From CAIVAT01 sp964525995 (GTDB lineage: Bacteria; Bacteroidota; Bacteroidia; Bacteroidales; FEN-979): a DNA stretch of 64,000 bases. Shown here piece after piece: positions 25,670-35,111 of this stretch (its first letter is position 1; each line of letters opens with the position of its first letter). The stretch spans positions 89,700 to 153,699 of the forward strand of contig CAZGIM010000010.1 in NCBI GenBank assembly GCA_964525995.1. Direction: 5' to 3'. Under the pieces are notes generated by a model. The model worked only from the letters and a program-made list of their open reading frames with translations, was not told the DNA's origin and did no database searches. Position numbers and translations under genes: made by a program.

Positions 25670-25677
25670 CAAAAATA
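25670..25677 (-). promoter_or_regulatory. Candidate -7 element for the SDR at 25606
   Basis: TATTTTTG on the minus strand, 63 bases before the start; no good -33 partner. Confidence 0.35.
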
Positions 25678-25696
25678 TCCATTCTCCGTGATTTTT

Positions 25697-25704
25697 TATC
25701 TTTG
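25697..25704 (+). promoter_or_regulatory. Candidate -7 element touching the aminotransferase start
   Basis: TATCTTTG ends at 25704, immediately before the first ATG at 25705. If it is functional, transcription would begin inside the annotated first codons and the true start would be the ATG at 25726 (MTDREIFY). Confidence 0.35.
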
Positions 25705-26916
25705 ATGCCTGATAAATCATCTTCAATGACCGACCGTGAAATTTTTTACCGTCATCTGGGATTGCCCTCCTTTTACCCCATGGAGCTTGAAATTGTACAT
25801 GCTGAAGGTGTCTGGTTTCAAGACAAAACCGGCAAGAAATTCATGGATATGGTGTCGGGGATTACGGTCAGCAATATTGGTCACAGGCATCCTAAAGTTA
25901 TTCAGGCCATACGGGATCAGATCGACCGGTATCTGCATCTGAATGTATATGGCGAATTTGTGCAAACCCCTCAAGTGATGATGGCAAAGAAGCTGGTTTC
26001 ATTGCTTCCCGAACGGCTTGACACCGTCTTTTTTGTAAATTCAGGAAGTGAGGCTATCGAGGGTGCCTTAAAGTTAGCCAAGCGCTATACCGGCCGGAGC
26101 GGGATCATATCCTTCTACAATGCCTATCACGGTAGTACCCATGGCAGTCTGAGTATAACCGGAAACGAAACTTTAAAAAGCGCTTTCCGTCCGCTCCTTC
26201 CCGGCGTCAGACAGATCGAATTCAACAATCTTTCAGACCTGGAAGCTATTTCAACCGATACCGCCTGTATTGTTCTGGAAACCATCCAGGCCGAAGCCGG
26301 AATCTTAACGGCCCGGCAGGACTTTATTGACCGCTTGGTCAGAAGATGTCACGACCTGGGTGTATTGATCCTGCTGGATGATATTCAAATGGGTATGGGC
26401 AGGACGGGAAAAATGTTCAGTTTTGAGCATTTCGGCTTTGTTCCCGATATTCTAACCCTTGCTAAAGCACTTGGAGCAGGCATGCCGCTTGGCGCCTTTA
26501 TTGCCTCGAGGAAGATGATGGATACCCTGGCATTTAATCCCGAACTGGGTCATATTACCACCTTTGGAGGCCATCCCGTTTCATGTTCAGCAGCTTTTGC
26601 CGGATTGGAAGTGATGCTGTCTGAAAACCTGGTCGCGCAGGCTGAATCAAAGGGGAGCATCCTTGAAAAAAAGTTGGGTTTGCATCCTCAATTCAGCGGG
26701 ATTCGCCGGGCAGGTCTTGCGCTTGGGGTTGATCTGAAGAATCCGGAAATGAAGGAACGGTTCATGAAGTCGGCCATTGACCATGGTGTTATCATTGACT
26801 GGTACATGTTCAAGCCGGCCACCTTCAGGTTAGCGCCGCCCCTGACTATTACAACTGAGGAGATTGATGAAGCCTGTTTCAGGATTCTTGCTGCTGCGAC
26901 TGAGATTTCTGATTGA
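25705..26916 (+). CDS. Class III PLP-dependent aminotransferase
   Basis: The fold-type I aminotransferase signature is complete: NSGSEAIEGALKLAKRYTGR, YHGSTHG, and TLAKALGAGMPLGAF with the Schiff-base lysine near residue 250. The usual DEVQ(T/S)GxGRTG motif reads DDIQMGMGRTG, so the customary Glu is Asp and Val is Ile. It resembles the acetylornithine/ornithine/4-aminobutyrate group, but no arginine-biosynthesis genes are near and the amino donor is undetermined. The next gene aat overlaps or follows closely. The start may be 25705 or, if the -7 element at 25697 is used, 25726. Confidence 0.85.
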   Translation: MPDKSSSMTDREIFYRHLGLPSFYPMELEIVHAEGVWFQDKTGKKFMDMVSGITVSNIGHRHPKVIQAIRDQIDRYLHLNVYGEFVQTPQVMMAKKLVSLLPERLDTVFFVNSGSEAIEGALKLAKRYTGRSGIISFYNAYHGSTHGSLSITGNETLKSAFRPLLPGVRQIEFNNLSDLEAISTDTACIVLETIQAEAGILTARQDFIDRLVRRCHDLGVLILLDDIQMGMGRTGKMFSFEHFGFVPDILTLAKALGAGMPLGAFIASRKMMDTLAFNPELGHITTFGGHPVSCSAAFAGLEVMLSENLVAQAESKGSILEKKLGLHPQFSGIRRAGLALGVDLKNPEMKERFMKSAIDHGVIIDWYMFKPATFRLAPPLTITTEEIDEACFRILAAATEISD

Positions 26917-26963
26917 CAACCATCACAAGATTTTTTTTGCTACCGAATGTACGCTATCTGACC

Positions 26964-27638
26964 ATGACGGTTTTTCTGTTACCACGCGAACCGGTATTTC
27001 CTCCGCCCGAAGAGGCTGAAGCTGACGGATTAATTGCCATGGGTGGCGATTTAACTTCGGCGCGGTTACTAAATTCTTATTCGAGTGGAATATTTCCATG
27101 GTTTGATGACGGTCAAACGATATTCTGGTACAGCCCGGATCCAAGGATGGTAATCTTTCCTGAACAATTTAAGTTACCGAGAAGCCTGGGTCGTATCATC
27201 CGTAAAGGAAATTTCGAAATCCGTTATGATACGGTATTCGATGAAGTGATCACCTCGTGTGCAATGATGGTCAGGCCTGATCAGGATGGCACCTGGATCA
27301 GTGAAAACTTTATCAGAGCATACGGAGCATTGTATGATCAGGGATATGCTCATTCTGTGGAAGTATTCCTGGATAATACCCTGGCAGGAGGGTTGTACGG
27401 AATCTCATTAGGGACAGCTTTTTTTGGGGAGAGTATGTTTCATACTGTAAAAGATGCATCGAAAGTAGCGCTTCATGCCCTCGTTGAAAAATGTAAGTTC
27501 TGGAAGTTCCGGTTTATCGACTGCCAGGTGGAAACAGAACACCTAAGAGCTCTTGGAGCCGTAAATATTCCACGCACAGAGTATTTGTCACTGTTAAAAG
27601 AATCATTGAAATACCCGACCCGGAAAGGCCGGTGGTGA
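26964..27638 (+). CDS. aat: Leucyl/phenylalanyl-tRNA-protein transferase
   Basis: This enzyme transfers Leu or Phe from tRNA to proteins with N-terminal Lys or Arg, creating a ClpS-recognised degron. Family marks are GLIAMGGDLT, YSSGIFPWF, WYSPDPRMV, GGLYGISLGTAFFGESMF and FIDCQVETEHLRALGA. The frame is open to a TTG at 26913, but the family begins close to the PPPEEAEADG segment, so ATG 26964 (MTVFLLPREP) is preferred, giving 224 residues. It lies downstream of the aminotransferase on the same strand, probably in one transcript. Confidence 0.92.
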   Translation: MTVFLLPREPVFPPPEEAEADGLIAMGGDLTSARLLNSYSSGIFPWFDDGQTIFWYSPDPRMVIFPEQFKLPRSLGRIIRKGNFEIRYDTVFDEVITSCAMMVRPDQDGTWISENFIRAYGALYDQGYAHSVEVFLDNTLAGGLYGISLGTAFFGESMFHTVKDASKVALHALVEKCKFWKFRFIDCQVETEHLRALGAVNIPRTEYLSLLKESLKYPTRKGRW

Positions 27639-27693
27639 ATCATCACCGTTAACGATCATTCAAGACCTGCCTGGAGTGTATCTTGATCCGCGA

Positions 27694-28902
27694 TTACTTA
27701 ATCCCAAGTTTGTTACTGATATCCTTGGGAAGAGCGCTCTTATGAACCATAATATCCATAGTTTTCAACCGGATGTATGCTTCTGAAACATAGATATATC
27801 CGTTGTAGGGACTACCATCGGTACCCCAGGAGTTTTTAACCAGATAATATTTGGTACCATTCTGATCTTTGGCCACGCCAGTCAAATGCAGTCCATGGTC
27901 GTCGGTGGTCTGGTAGTTATCGAATTCCAACTGGCGCATCTCCTGGGTAATGGTCTTCTCTTTAACAGGATGTTCAAATTTCAACAACAACTTCTCTTTC
28001 TCGGCATCGCTGAGTTTTCCCCACCGGTCTTTATCCATTCCTGAAATTTCACTTACATTTTTATCCGGCACGATGGCAATCCCGTTCTTCCATGCAAATC
28101 CTTTTTCGCTTACATCAGCGCCCCATGCCAAGGTAAACCCCTGTTCAATCGAATTGTCGATAATTCTGACCATGTCGTCGAGTGGAACATTGTAAACTGC
28201 ATCCATTGCCCAGTTATCGGGAATTTCGATAATAAATTTCGAATAAAAAGGATGATGGGTAAAGGAAGAAACCTCGACATAATCGTCGGGGTTAATCCCC
28301 AGCATTTCGGCGAAGGATTTGGGAGTATATTCCGTTCCGTTATAAACAAACTTTTCGGGGATGGTTCCAAGGTATGCATCCACCAGACTGTTAAATCCCT
28401 TCTGCCATACCGGAGTGAGCTTGCGGTTCGGATTTTTTACAACGGCTTCGACGGTTGCTTCCAGCACGGCATCCATTTCACCATGAACCGGATTCACTTC
28501 GCCGATAACATGTCCTGAATAGGCCGATTCGGGCGTGATTCCATACTTTTTATACATATTGAGCACATCATGTGCGGCGCCGCCGGGACCGAAATTATGT
28601 TTTCCGTTAAAACGAATGTACATTTCGGCTTTCTCAGGATAGGCTTTATGTACCGGAAACATATCAGAAAGGTCAAAGGTGTCCTTTCCCATCCGCAGAA
28701 GTTCCGATTCAAGAAATGAAATTGTCGAATAACTCCAGCAGGTGCTTGAACGAAACTGATTCTTGATGGAGGTAGCCGGAAGTTTTTTAATCAGGGTAAA
28801 CTGATAACCAGAATCAGACTTCATTTCTTTGTCCTGGGCATACATATCAGCTGTAGTCATGGCAAGCCCGAAAAGGAGTAACAAGGCAATTAATTTCTTC
28901 AT
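27694..28902 (-). CDS. Exported C1-family cysteine peptidase, PepC/bleomycin hydrolase-like
   Basis: A papain-like peptidase with a signal peptide (MKKLIALLLLFGLAMTTADMYAQ). The catalytic cysteine is C55 in SSTCWSYS; the histidine is in DDHGLHLTG and the asparagine in VKNSWGT near the C-terminus. Intracellular PepC and bleomycin hydrolase share this arrangement, but this copy is exported, as is usual in Bacteroidota. The frame extends 21 codons upstream without a sensible signal peptide, so ATG 28902 is chosen. A full consensus promoter precedes it. Likely role: peptide trimming outside the cytoplasm. Confidence 0.88.
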   Translation of the reverse strand: MKKLIALLLLFGLAMTTADMYAQDKEMKSDSGYQFTLIKKLPATSIKNQFRSSTCWSYSTISFLESELLRMGKDTFDLSDMFPVHKAYPEKAEMYIRFNGKHNFGPGGAAHDVLNMYKKYGITPESAYSGHVIGEVNPVHGEMDAVLEATVEAVVKNPNRKLTPVWQKGFNSLVDAYLGTIPEKFVYNGTEYTPKSFAEMLGINPDDYVEVSSFTHHPFYSKFIIEIPDNWAMDAVYNVPLDDMVRIIDNSIEQGFTLAWGADVSEKGFAWKNGIAIVPDKNVSEISGMDKDRWGKLSDAEKEKLLLKFEHPVKEKTITQEMRQLEFDNYQTTDDHGLHLTGVAKDQNGTKYYLVKNSWGTDGSPYNGYIYVSEAYIRLKTMDIMVHKSALPKDISNKLGIK

Positions 28903-28946
28903 AATTAATATGTTAATTAGAATAAACAGGTTGATAAACAGATTTT

Positions 28947-28977
28947 CAAAAATAAGCAGATTCAATCAGGCGACAAA
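28947..28977 (-). promoter_or_regulatory. Consensus promoter of the PepC-like gene
   Basis: On the minus strand TTTG (28977-28974), 19 bases, then TATTTTTG (28954-28947), a full -33/-7 match. It is placed 44 bases before the chosen ATG, which supports that start. Confidence 0.7.
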
Positions 28978-29024
28978 AAAATAAGCAGGATAATTTGAAT
29001 GAGGCAAGTAAAACTACTGAGCAT

Positions 29025-29972
29025 TCATGTTTCAAAAGGATGGTCACGGTTAAAATCGGGTTGATAGAAATCGCTGCTATCGAATTCCTGCACCCAACCG
29101 TTGTACATTCCAAGAGATTCCATTATTCCCACTACCTCCTGATATTCAGCTTGTGTAATCCTTCTTGCCAATTGCGGATGATTTCGTACACGCGGTGTGG
29201 GATAGTACTGTGCCATCAGAGAGATATGAATCCTCGGTGATAATTCTTCAGCGAGAAAACTTAATACGTTGATGCTGTTTTGTACGTGTCCGGGTAGAAC
29301 CAGATGGCGGACAACCATTCCCGATTCAGCGCCTCCTTTTTCATCGAGGATGAGCGTTGATCCTTTCTGTCGAAACATCTCTTTCAATGCTTTTGCAGCT
29401 ACTTCCGGATAATCGGGAACATCGGAAAAGCTATTCCCCAGAGATGCATCCATATATTTTAAATCGGGAAGATAAACATCGATGATGCCTTCAAGCATCA
29501 TTAATGTTTCAACCTTGTCATAGCCATTAGAATTATAGACCCAGACAGGCCTGAACCCCCTTGTTTGAACTTCCCGGACAAGCTGTAACAATTGGGGAAT
29601 ATTGTGAGATGGAGAGACAAATCCGACCCGGTTGATCCCTTTACGCAAAACACCTATAATCCGATCCACTGCTTCTTCCGGATTCATTTCGGAGCCGGAC
29701 TGGTCGGAATCATTGTCGCTGATCTGAAAGTTCTGACAGTAGGTACACCGGAGGTTGCAATGCGTAAAAAAAATATTGCATATCCCATTTTCACCGCTAA
29801 TCACCGGTTCTTCCCCCCGGTGAATGCAAATGGAGGCAATATTCAAACCAGCGGTGCTCCGGCAATAACCTTCTTCACCATTCAGCCTGTCAGCATGGCA
29901 TTCGCGGGGACATAAGTCACAATCCCGGAGCAAAGTCGATGGTTCGATGTTATTTTTATTCCCCGTTATCAT
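29025..29972 (-). CDS. Radical SAM protein, PflA/PflX-like activase
   Basis: A 315-residue protein. The N-terminal CDLCPRECHADR and GYCR cysteines resemble the extra motif of the PflX group. The radical SAM motif is CNLRCTYC followed by QNFQIS, and the nearby GEEPVISGENG segment is family-typical. These proteins cleave S-adenosylmethionine and, in known cases, activate glycyl radical enzymes, but no glycyl radical enzyme lies in this window. It ends 59 bases before the PepC-like frame region and is divergent from the HAD gene. Target unknown. Confidence 0.85.
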   Translation of the reverse strand: MITGNKNNIEPSTLLRDCDLCPRECHADRLNGEEGYCRSTAGLNIASICIHRGEEPVISGENGICNIFFTHCNLRCTYCQNFQISDNDSDQSGSEMNPEEAVDRIIGVLRKGINRVGFVSPSHNIPQLLQLVREVQTRGFRPVWVYNSNGYDKVETLMMLEGIIDVYLPDLKYMDASLGNSFSDVPDYPEVAAKALKEMFRQKGSTLILDEKGGAESGMVVRHLVLPGHVQNSINVLSFLAEELSPRIHISLMAQYYPTPRVRNHPQLARRITQAEYQEVVGIMESLGMYNGWVQEFDSSDFYQPDFNRDHPFET

Positions 29973-30067
29973 TTTTCAGAATTACATCACTAATCTTGAA
30001 GGAACTTTCCGAACTTAGCAACTGTTTTTGGAATCACTATAAATCACTCTGACAAAAATACAAGGAA

Positions 30068-30736
30068 ATGACGAACATAGACCCGTACACGCATATCATC
30101 TGGGATTGGAATGGTACGTTGCTGGATGATGCCTGGCTCTGCGTTGATGTGATGAATGGTATGTTGCGTGAAAGAAGATTGCCCACCAGGACCCTTGATC
30201 AATACAAAGAGGTATTTGATTTTCCGGTCAGAAATTATTACGAAAAGTTAGGTTACGATTTTTCAAGTGAACCATTTGAGGTTGTTGGTATGGAGTTCAT
30301 GGTAATTTATAACCGATGTCAGCATAAAGCCAGGTTGCACCAAGGTGTTTTTGAAATTCTGTCGTGGATTCGCCGGCAGGGATACAGGCAATCAATCCTC
30401 TCAGCCAGGGAGCAGTTTGAACTCATTGAAGAAGTGAGACAGGCGGGTATTTCACCCTTTTTTGACCATATATACGGACTAAATGATCATTATGCCCATG
30501 GGAAGACCGAAGTGGGGCACAAACTGATTAAAGACCTCCACCTGCCAAAGAAAAACATTCTGTTTATTGGTGACACCAGACATGATGCAGAGGTGGCCCG
30601 GGTGATCGGAATCGATTGCCTATTGATACCGCACGGGCATCATAACAAGGAAAGGCTCGAGACCACAGGATGTTCGATCGTGGAAGATTTTGAGGAGTTA
30701 AAGGAGATGCTGAAACACGGTTACCGGGCAAAATAG
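30068..30736 (+). CDS. HAD-superfamily phosphatase, phosphoglycolate phosphatase-like
   Basis: A 222-residue hydrolase. Motif I is DWNGTLLDD (nucleophile and acid aspartates), motif II is the serine in SILSAREQFE, and motif III/IV are the lysine in HGKTEVGHK with GDTRHDAEVAR. An alpha-helical cap follows motif I, as in subclass I enzymes of the phosphoglycolate phosphatase type. The substrate is not determined. The large glycosidase-like gene begins 43 bases downstream on the same strand and may share the transcript. Confidence 0.85.
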   Translation: MTNIDPYTHIIWDWNGTLLDDAWLCVDVMNGMLRERRLPTRTLDQYKEVFDFPVRNYYEKLGYDFSSEPFEVVGMEFMVIYNRCQHKARLHQGVFEILSWIRRQGYRQSILSAREQFELIEEVRQAGISPFFDHIYGLNDHYAHGKTEVGHKLIKDLHLPKKNILFIGDTRHDAEVARVIGIDCLLIPHGHHNKERLETTGCSIVEDFEELKEMLKHGYRAK

Positions 30737-30779
30737 GTCACTTGTAATGTGAATTCCAGACCATAATTTTATTGTAGGA

Positions 30780-33700
30780 ATGAAAAAAAGGAAGAACATA
30801 TTACTCTTCATTTTAACGACTGTGTTTTTAGCAGCGTCCACTTACATTTTACCCGGACAGTCGGTCAAAGGGAAAAGCATGCGCATGCATACCGTACACC
30901 TTGGAAAGAAGAATCCGGGCAGTGTACAGCCCCCTGCCGGAACACTGATTGCTTTTGTCTGCCTTTCGTCAGGCGACACATCGAACAGCGATTCAAGAAC
31001 CATAAATGATTTTGTAAAGAGTCAGGATAAATTTACCTCTGAAATTCTCCCAACACATGATTTAGCCAGGATAAAAAAGCAATTCAAGAAGTATGGAATT
31101 ATCTGGATACACTGTACCGGCAAGGATGCATTAAATGAAAACACTACCCGCCGCGAGTGGCTCTCAACGTTGAAGCAGTATGTGGAATCGGGGGGAAAAT
31201 TATTGCTGACCGGTCAGGCTGTTCATTTGCTGAATCCTTTGGGATTTGAATCATCACCTATCGAAGACAGCACGAAACAGTGTATTGATGAAGGATATGG
31301 CCGCAGGCTTGGGTTTCATTCCTTCCGTAACCACCCTGTTTTTGACGGTTTAAATGGGGGTGCCTATATTCTGTGGCCGTTGTCGGACATGACTACCGTG
31401 ATTTCTGGATTTTTCGGAGAACGGGTACCGTCCAATGGAAAGGTAGTGGCAGTTGACTGGGATTATATTTTTTTGAGGGAGCAAACGAAGCTTCTTTTCG
31501 AATACCGTCCCGGAAGCGGTAAGGTGCTGGCAGTTGGCGGATATATCAATTTCAGCCTTCCTAACCGGAATCGGGCGCATCTGGAGCGTTTTACCGCAAA
31601 CTGCCTCAGATATCTGCGGGATGGCACAGAAAAGGGTCGCTACTGGAATTTCACTGCGAGCCAGGTTATACCTTGTGATACGATTCCGGGAACTGTGGAA
31701 AGACCCGTCAACATCCGGCCTGCTATTGCCTGGTCACCGGACGAAGCTGAACTGACGCTTAAAAATCAGGCCGGTGGAAAAAATTTCTGGGATTTGGCAG
31801 GGAAAAGGTTGGCAATCATGGGGGTTGAACAGGGCGGAATCGAAGAGGTTTGGAGTCATCCGTTTATGGCATTCAGGGACTATATGGCGGGGTTGAAATT
31901 TGAGGATTCGGATACGATCCAATGGTTATCCGGCCTCTCTCCTGTTGTAACAGTAAACCCATCCTGTTTCAAACGGGAATACTCTGGAGATTGGGGAAAA
32001 CTTACTGAAATCATCGTAAACGACCCTGAAGAACCCGTTGGGGTGATCCATTACGAATATGCGGGAAGGCATAATCCTGAACTTGTGATTCATTTCAAAT
32101 CAAATCTTCGCTGGATGTGGCCCTATTCCGAAAAGGTTACGGGAAGCATTTACCACTGGTGGGATTCTGATCTTCAGACGATGGGAATCAGAGATTATTC
32201 GGGCGATCTCAATATGATTATGGGGGCTAACCGACCCGCTCTCCTTCATCAGGTGGGGAGGTATCATGGATTTCATCAGGTAAATGAGGCTGACACGTTT
32301 ACGGGTGTGGCAACAGACCGGCTACAGATTGCGGGATTACTGAAGTATGACCTGCGCAGTCAGGAGCCGCTGGATGTAATTTTTTGCGCCACCAGCGAAG
32401 GAACCGATGCGGCATATCGTAATTATTTAAGGGCGCTGGACGATCCCCACAGACTCTTTCAAAAGGCCCGGCAGAATTCCCGCAGGGTGCTGTCAGAAAA
32501 CCTGATGGTCACCACTCCCGATCCTGATTTCAATCTTGGTTACCGGTGGGCTTTATTGGCCACGGATCGTTTTATGGTGAATACGCCGGAATTAGGAGAG
32601 GCGTTGGTGGCAGGATACGCAACAACCAGGACGGGATGGGATGGCGGGCATAAAATCAATGGCAGGCCCGGTTATGCCTGGTATTTCGGTCGCGATGCTG
32701 CATGGAGCGGATTTGCCCTGCTTGGTTGCGGCGATTTTCAAAAAGTAAAATCCCAACTGGAGTTTTTCAATAAATATCAGGATTTGACCGGAAAGATTTT
32801 TCACGAAACCTCCACGTCAGGATTCATCCATTATGATGCTGCTGATGCAACTCCGCTGTACATCCTGTTGGCGGGAAAATACTTCAGGTATTCCAATGAT
32901 ACTGCTTTTCTGCGTAAGTCGTGGGGCAATGTAAAACGTGCGCTTGAATTTTGTTTTTCAACAGATACCGACCGGGATCATTTGATCGAAAATACCAATG
33001 TTGGGCATGGTTGGGTGGAAGGCGGTGAGCTGTACGGATCTCATGCAACCATCTATATGGCTGGAATCTGGTCGTCGGCATTAGCGGAGGCAGCGAAGAT
33101 GGCCTCTTTTATGAATGATCCTGATGCTGCCAAATTCGTGATGGAATCCTATACTGTTAAAAACCTCATCAATAACCGATTCTGGAGTGACCAGAACCGT
33201 TTTTTCGCTTACGGAATGAACCCAGACAGAACACTCCGCTTCGAACCCACAGCTTTACCGGCAGTTCCGATATTGTTGGGAGTGGCCGATCGCGATAAAT
33301 CAGGATTATGCATTCAGCAATACGCTTCCAACTCCTTTTCAACCAACTGGGGTGTTAGGATTGTGCGAGATGACAGTAAGATGTACAAACCCACCGGATA
33401 TCATTACGGAAGCGTTTGGCCCTTATTCACCGGGTGGGTCTCACTGGCTGATTACAAATCGGGGTTTGGGATGCAGGGATTCACCCATCTTATGAACAAC
33501 CTGAGAGTTTATAAAAACTGGGGATTGGGATTTGTCGAAGAAGTTCTGAATGGCGCGGAATATAAACCCACTGGGGTCTGCCCGCATCAATGCTGGTCGG
33601 AGACGATGGTGCTTCAGCCGGTGGCTGAAGGGCTGCTTGGGCTTGATGTGGATGCCGTTGCGCGAAATCTGACTTTTGCGCCTGCCTTGCCTGCCCACTG

Positions 33701-34349
33701 GGACTCCATTCAGGTAAACCAAATCCGGATCGGCAATCAAAAAATCAATTTCAACTTTAAAAGGGAGGTGGTCAGGCCCCTGACAGCCGATTCGTCGGAT
33801 GTAAACAAACACGGTTCCGAAAGTCCTGTTTTGGACCCATTTACCAATCAGAGGACTGAATTCACCTTCACACTGGATCAGGGGAGCCCCATATTTGTAA
33901 AATTTATGCCCACCTTCCCGGCAGGGACAAGATTTACAAAGATCACCCTCGATGGACGGGAAATTCAGCACTCCACCTTTAAAACCACACAGTCGATGAT
34001 ACTGATCGTTGGCTTCGATTTAGAATCGACTTCGAAGCTTGTGGTTCAAACCTATGGCGGTATCGCGTTACTTCCGGCGACTCCGGATCCAATCCCCGGC
34101 GATTCATCAGAAGGTTTGAGAATCATTTCTTCCATTTACAATGGTGACGAATACCAGGTGGTTCTTGAAGGGAAAAGTTCGACTTCGGGAGTTTTCGATC
34201 TCTGGACCCGGGGACGGCTGGTCTCCATTCCAAAAGAGGTAATTCTTTTAAGACAAGCCAACGATGTCAGCCGGTTTTCGGTCGATTTTAATCCTTCAGA
34301 TTCGAAGTATTCTCAAAAAACAATCAAGTTTAAATATGCCGATTACTGA
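30780..34349 (+). CDS. Exported glycogen-debranching-like (alpha/alpha)6 glycosidase with DUF4960-type N-terminus
   Basis: A 1189-residue exported protein (signal peptide MKKRKNILLFILTTVFLAAS). Residues about 50-280 resemble a glutamine-amidotransferase-like DUF4960 domain (GGKLLLTGQAVHL, KVLAVGGYINF). A beta-domain follows, then at about 585-990 an (alpha/alpha)6 barrel with YAWYFGRDAAWSGFAL, GHGWVEGG, YGSVWPLFTGW and CPHQCWSETMVLQPVAEGLLG, the pattern of amylo-1,6-glucosidase and related glucoamylase-like enzymes. A C-terminal beta region ends it. Probable role: hydrolysis of glucosyl or similar linkages outside the cytoplasm. The precise family is uncertain. Confidence 0.75.
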   Translation: MKKRKNILLFILTTVFLAASTYILPGQSVKGKSMRMHTVHLGKKNPGSVQPPAGTLIAFVCLSSGDTSNSDSRTINDFVKSQDKFTSEILPTHDLARIKKQFKKYGIIWIHCTGKDALNENTTRREWLSTLKQYVESGGKLLLTGQAVHLLNPLGFESSPIEDSTKQCIDEGYGRRLGFHSFRNHPVFDGLNGGAYILWPLSDMTTVISGFFGERVPSNGKVVAVDWDYIFLREQTKLLFEYRPGSGKVLAVGGYINFSLPNRNRAHLERFTANCLRYLRDGTEKGRYWNFTASQVIPCDTIPGTVERPVNIRPAIAWSPDEAELTLKNQAGGKNFWDLAGKRLAIMGVEQGGIEEVWSHPFMAFRDYMAGLKFEDSDTIQWLSGLSPVVTVNPSCFKREYSGDWGKLTEIIVNDPEEPVGVIHYEYAGRHNPELVIHFKSNLRWMWPYSEKVTGSIYHWWDSDLQTMGIRDYSGDLNMIMGANRPALLHQVGRYHGFHQVNEADTFTGVATDRLQIAGLLKYDLRSQEPLDVIFCATSEGTDAAYRNYLRALDDPHRLFQKARQNSRRVLSENLMVTTPDPDFNLGYRWALLATDRFMVNTPELGEALVAGYATTRTGWDGGHKINGRPGYAWYFGRDAAWSGFALLGCGDFQKVKSQLEFFNKYQDLTGKIFHETSTSGFIHYDAADATPLYILLAGKYFRYSNDTAFLRKSWGNVKRALEFCFSTDTDRDHLIENTNVGHGWVEGGELYGSHATIYMAGIWSSALAEAAKMASFMNDPDAAKFVMESYTVKNLINNRFWSDQNRFFAYGMNPDRTLRFEPTALPAVPILLGVADRDKSGLCIQQYASNSFSTNWGVRIVRDDSKMYKPTGYHYGSVWPLFTGWVSLADYKSGFGMQGFTHLMNNLRVYKNWGLGFVEEVLNGAEYKPTGVCPHQCWSETMVLQPVAEGLLGLDVDAVARNLTFAPALPAHWDSIQVNQIRIGNQKINFNFKREVVRPLTADSSDVNKHGSESPVLDPFTNQRTEFTFTLDQGSPIFVKFMPTFPAGTRFTKITLDGREIQHSTFKTTQSMILIVGFDLESTSKLVVQTYGGIALLPATPDPIPGDSSEGLRIISSIYNGDEYQVVLEGKSSTSGVFDLWTRGRLVSIPKEVILLRQANDVSRFSVDFNPSDSKYSQKTIKFKYADY

Positions 34350-35094
34350 TCTGGTCGTTCTTGCGGTTGCCTCCTTTCTTGCTGGTATCGTCAATGCTAT
34401 TGCCGGCGGCGGAACCCTGATCACGTTCCCTGCCCTAACAGCGCTTGGGGTACCGGCATTAATCGCGAATGTTACCAACACCATTGCCCTGAGCCCCGGC
34501 TATCTTAGCGGTGCATTAGCCCAGCGTAAAGAATTAGCAGGACAAAAGAAGATGTTATGGATGCTCCTGCCTGTAAGTTTAGTGGGAGGGATAGCAGGTG
34601 GGTTCTTATTACTTCAAACCGGTGAGAAGAGTTTCAGGGAGTTAGTTCCGTGGCTGATCCTTTTTGCTACCGTTCTGATGATCTTTCAGCCCCAGATCCG
34701 CAGATGGATCGGACAGTTGCAAGAGGGAACCCATCGGACAATCCGTCATTTTTGGCTGATTGTATTCATCCTGCCGGCGACGATCTATGGCGGCTATTTT
34801 GGGGCCGGTGTCAGCGTGATCATTATTGCCATTCTCGGAGTTGTGATCAACGACACGATAAACAGGCTTAATGCCCTGAAACAAGCGATGGCCTTTGTGA
34901 TCAATGTCGCAACTGCCCTGTTTTTTATCTTTTCCGCTACTTTTAACTGGACTGTTGTCGTGGTTATGGCCGCAGGTTCTATTTTAGGCGGGATTGCCGG
35001 CGGAAAATTAGCCGGGAGGATAAAACCGGAATTGCTAAGGTGGACTATCATCGTAATTGGATTAACGGTGAGTATCTTATACTTTATCAATTGA
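34336..35094 (+). CDS. TauE/SafE-family membrane permease
   Basis: A 252-residue protein with seven or eight hydrophobic helices in two TauE-type repeats. The first repeat includes FLAGIVNAIAGGGTLITFPALTALG; the second includes YGGYFGAGVSVIIIAILG. Members are anion exporters or importers for sulfite, sulfonates and related small organic acids. The frame is open 24 codons further upstream but only over the end of the glycosidase gene; ATG 34336 overlaps that gene by 14 bases, a typical coupled start. The substrate is not readable, and its link with the glycosidase is positional only. Confidence 0.85.
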   Translation: MPITDLVVLAVASFLAGIVNAIAGGGTLITFPALTALGVPALIANVTNTIALSPGYLSGALAQRKELAGQKKMLWMLLPVSLVGGIAGGFLLLQTGEKSFRELVPWLILFATVLMIFQPQIRRWIGQLQEGTHRTIRHFWLIVFILPATIYGGYFGAGVSVIIIAILGVVINDTINRLNALKQAMAFVINVATALFFIFSATFNWTVVVVMAAGSILGGIAGGKLAGRIKPELLRWTIIVIGLTVSILYFIN

Positions 35095-35111
35095 ACCGAA
35101 AACATTTACCC

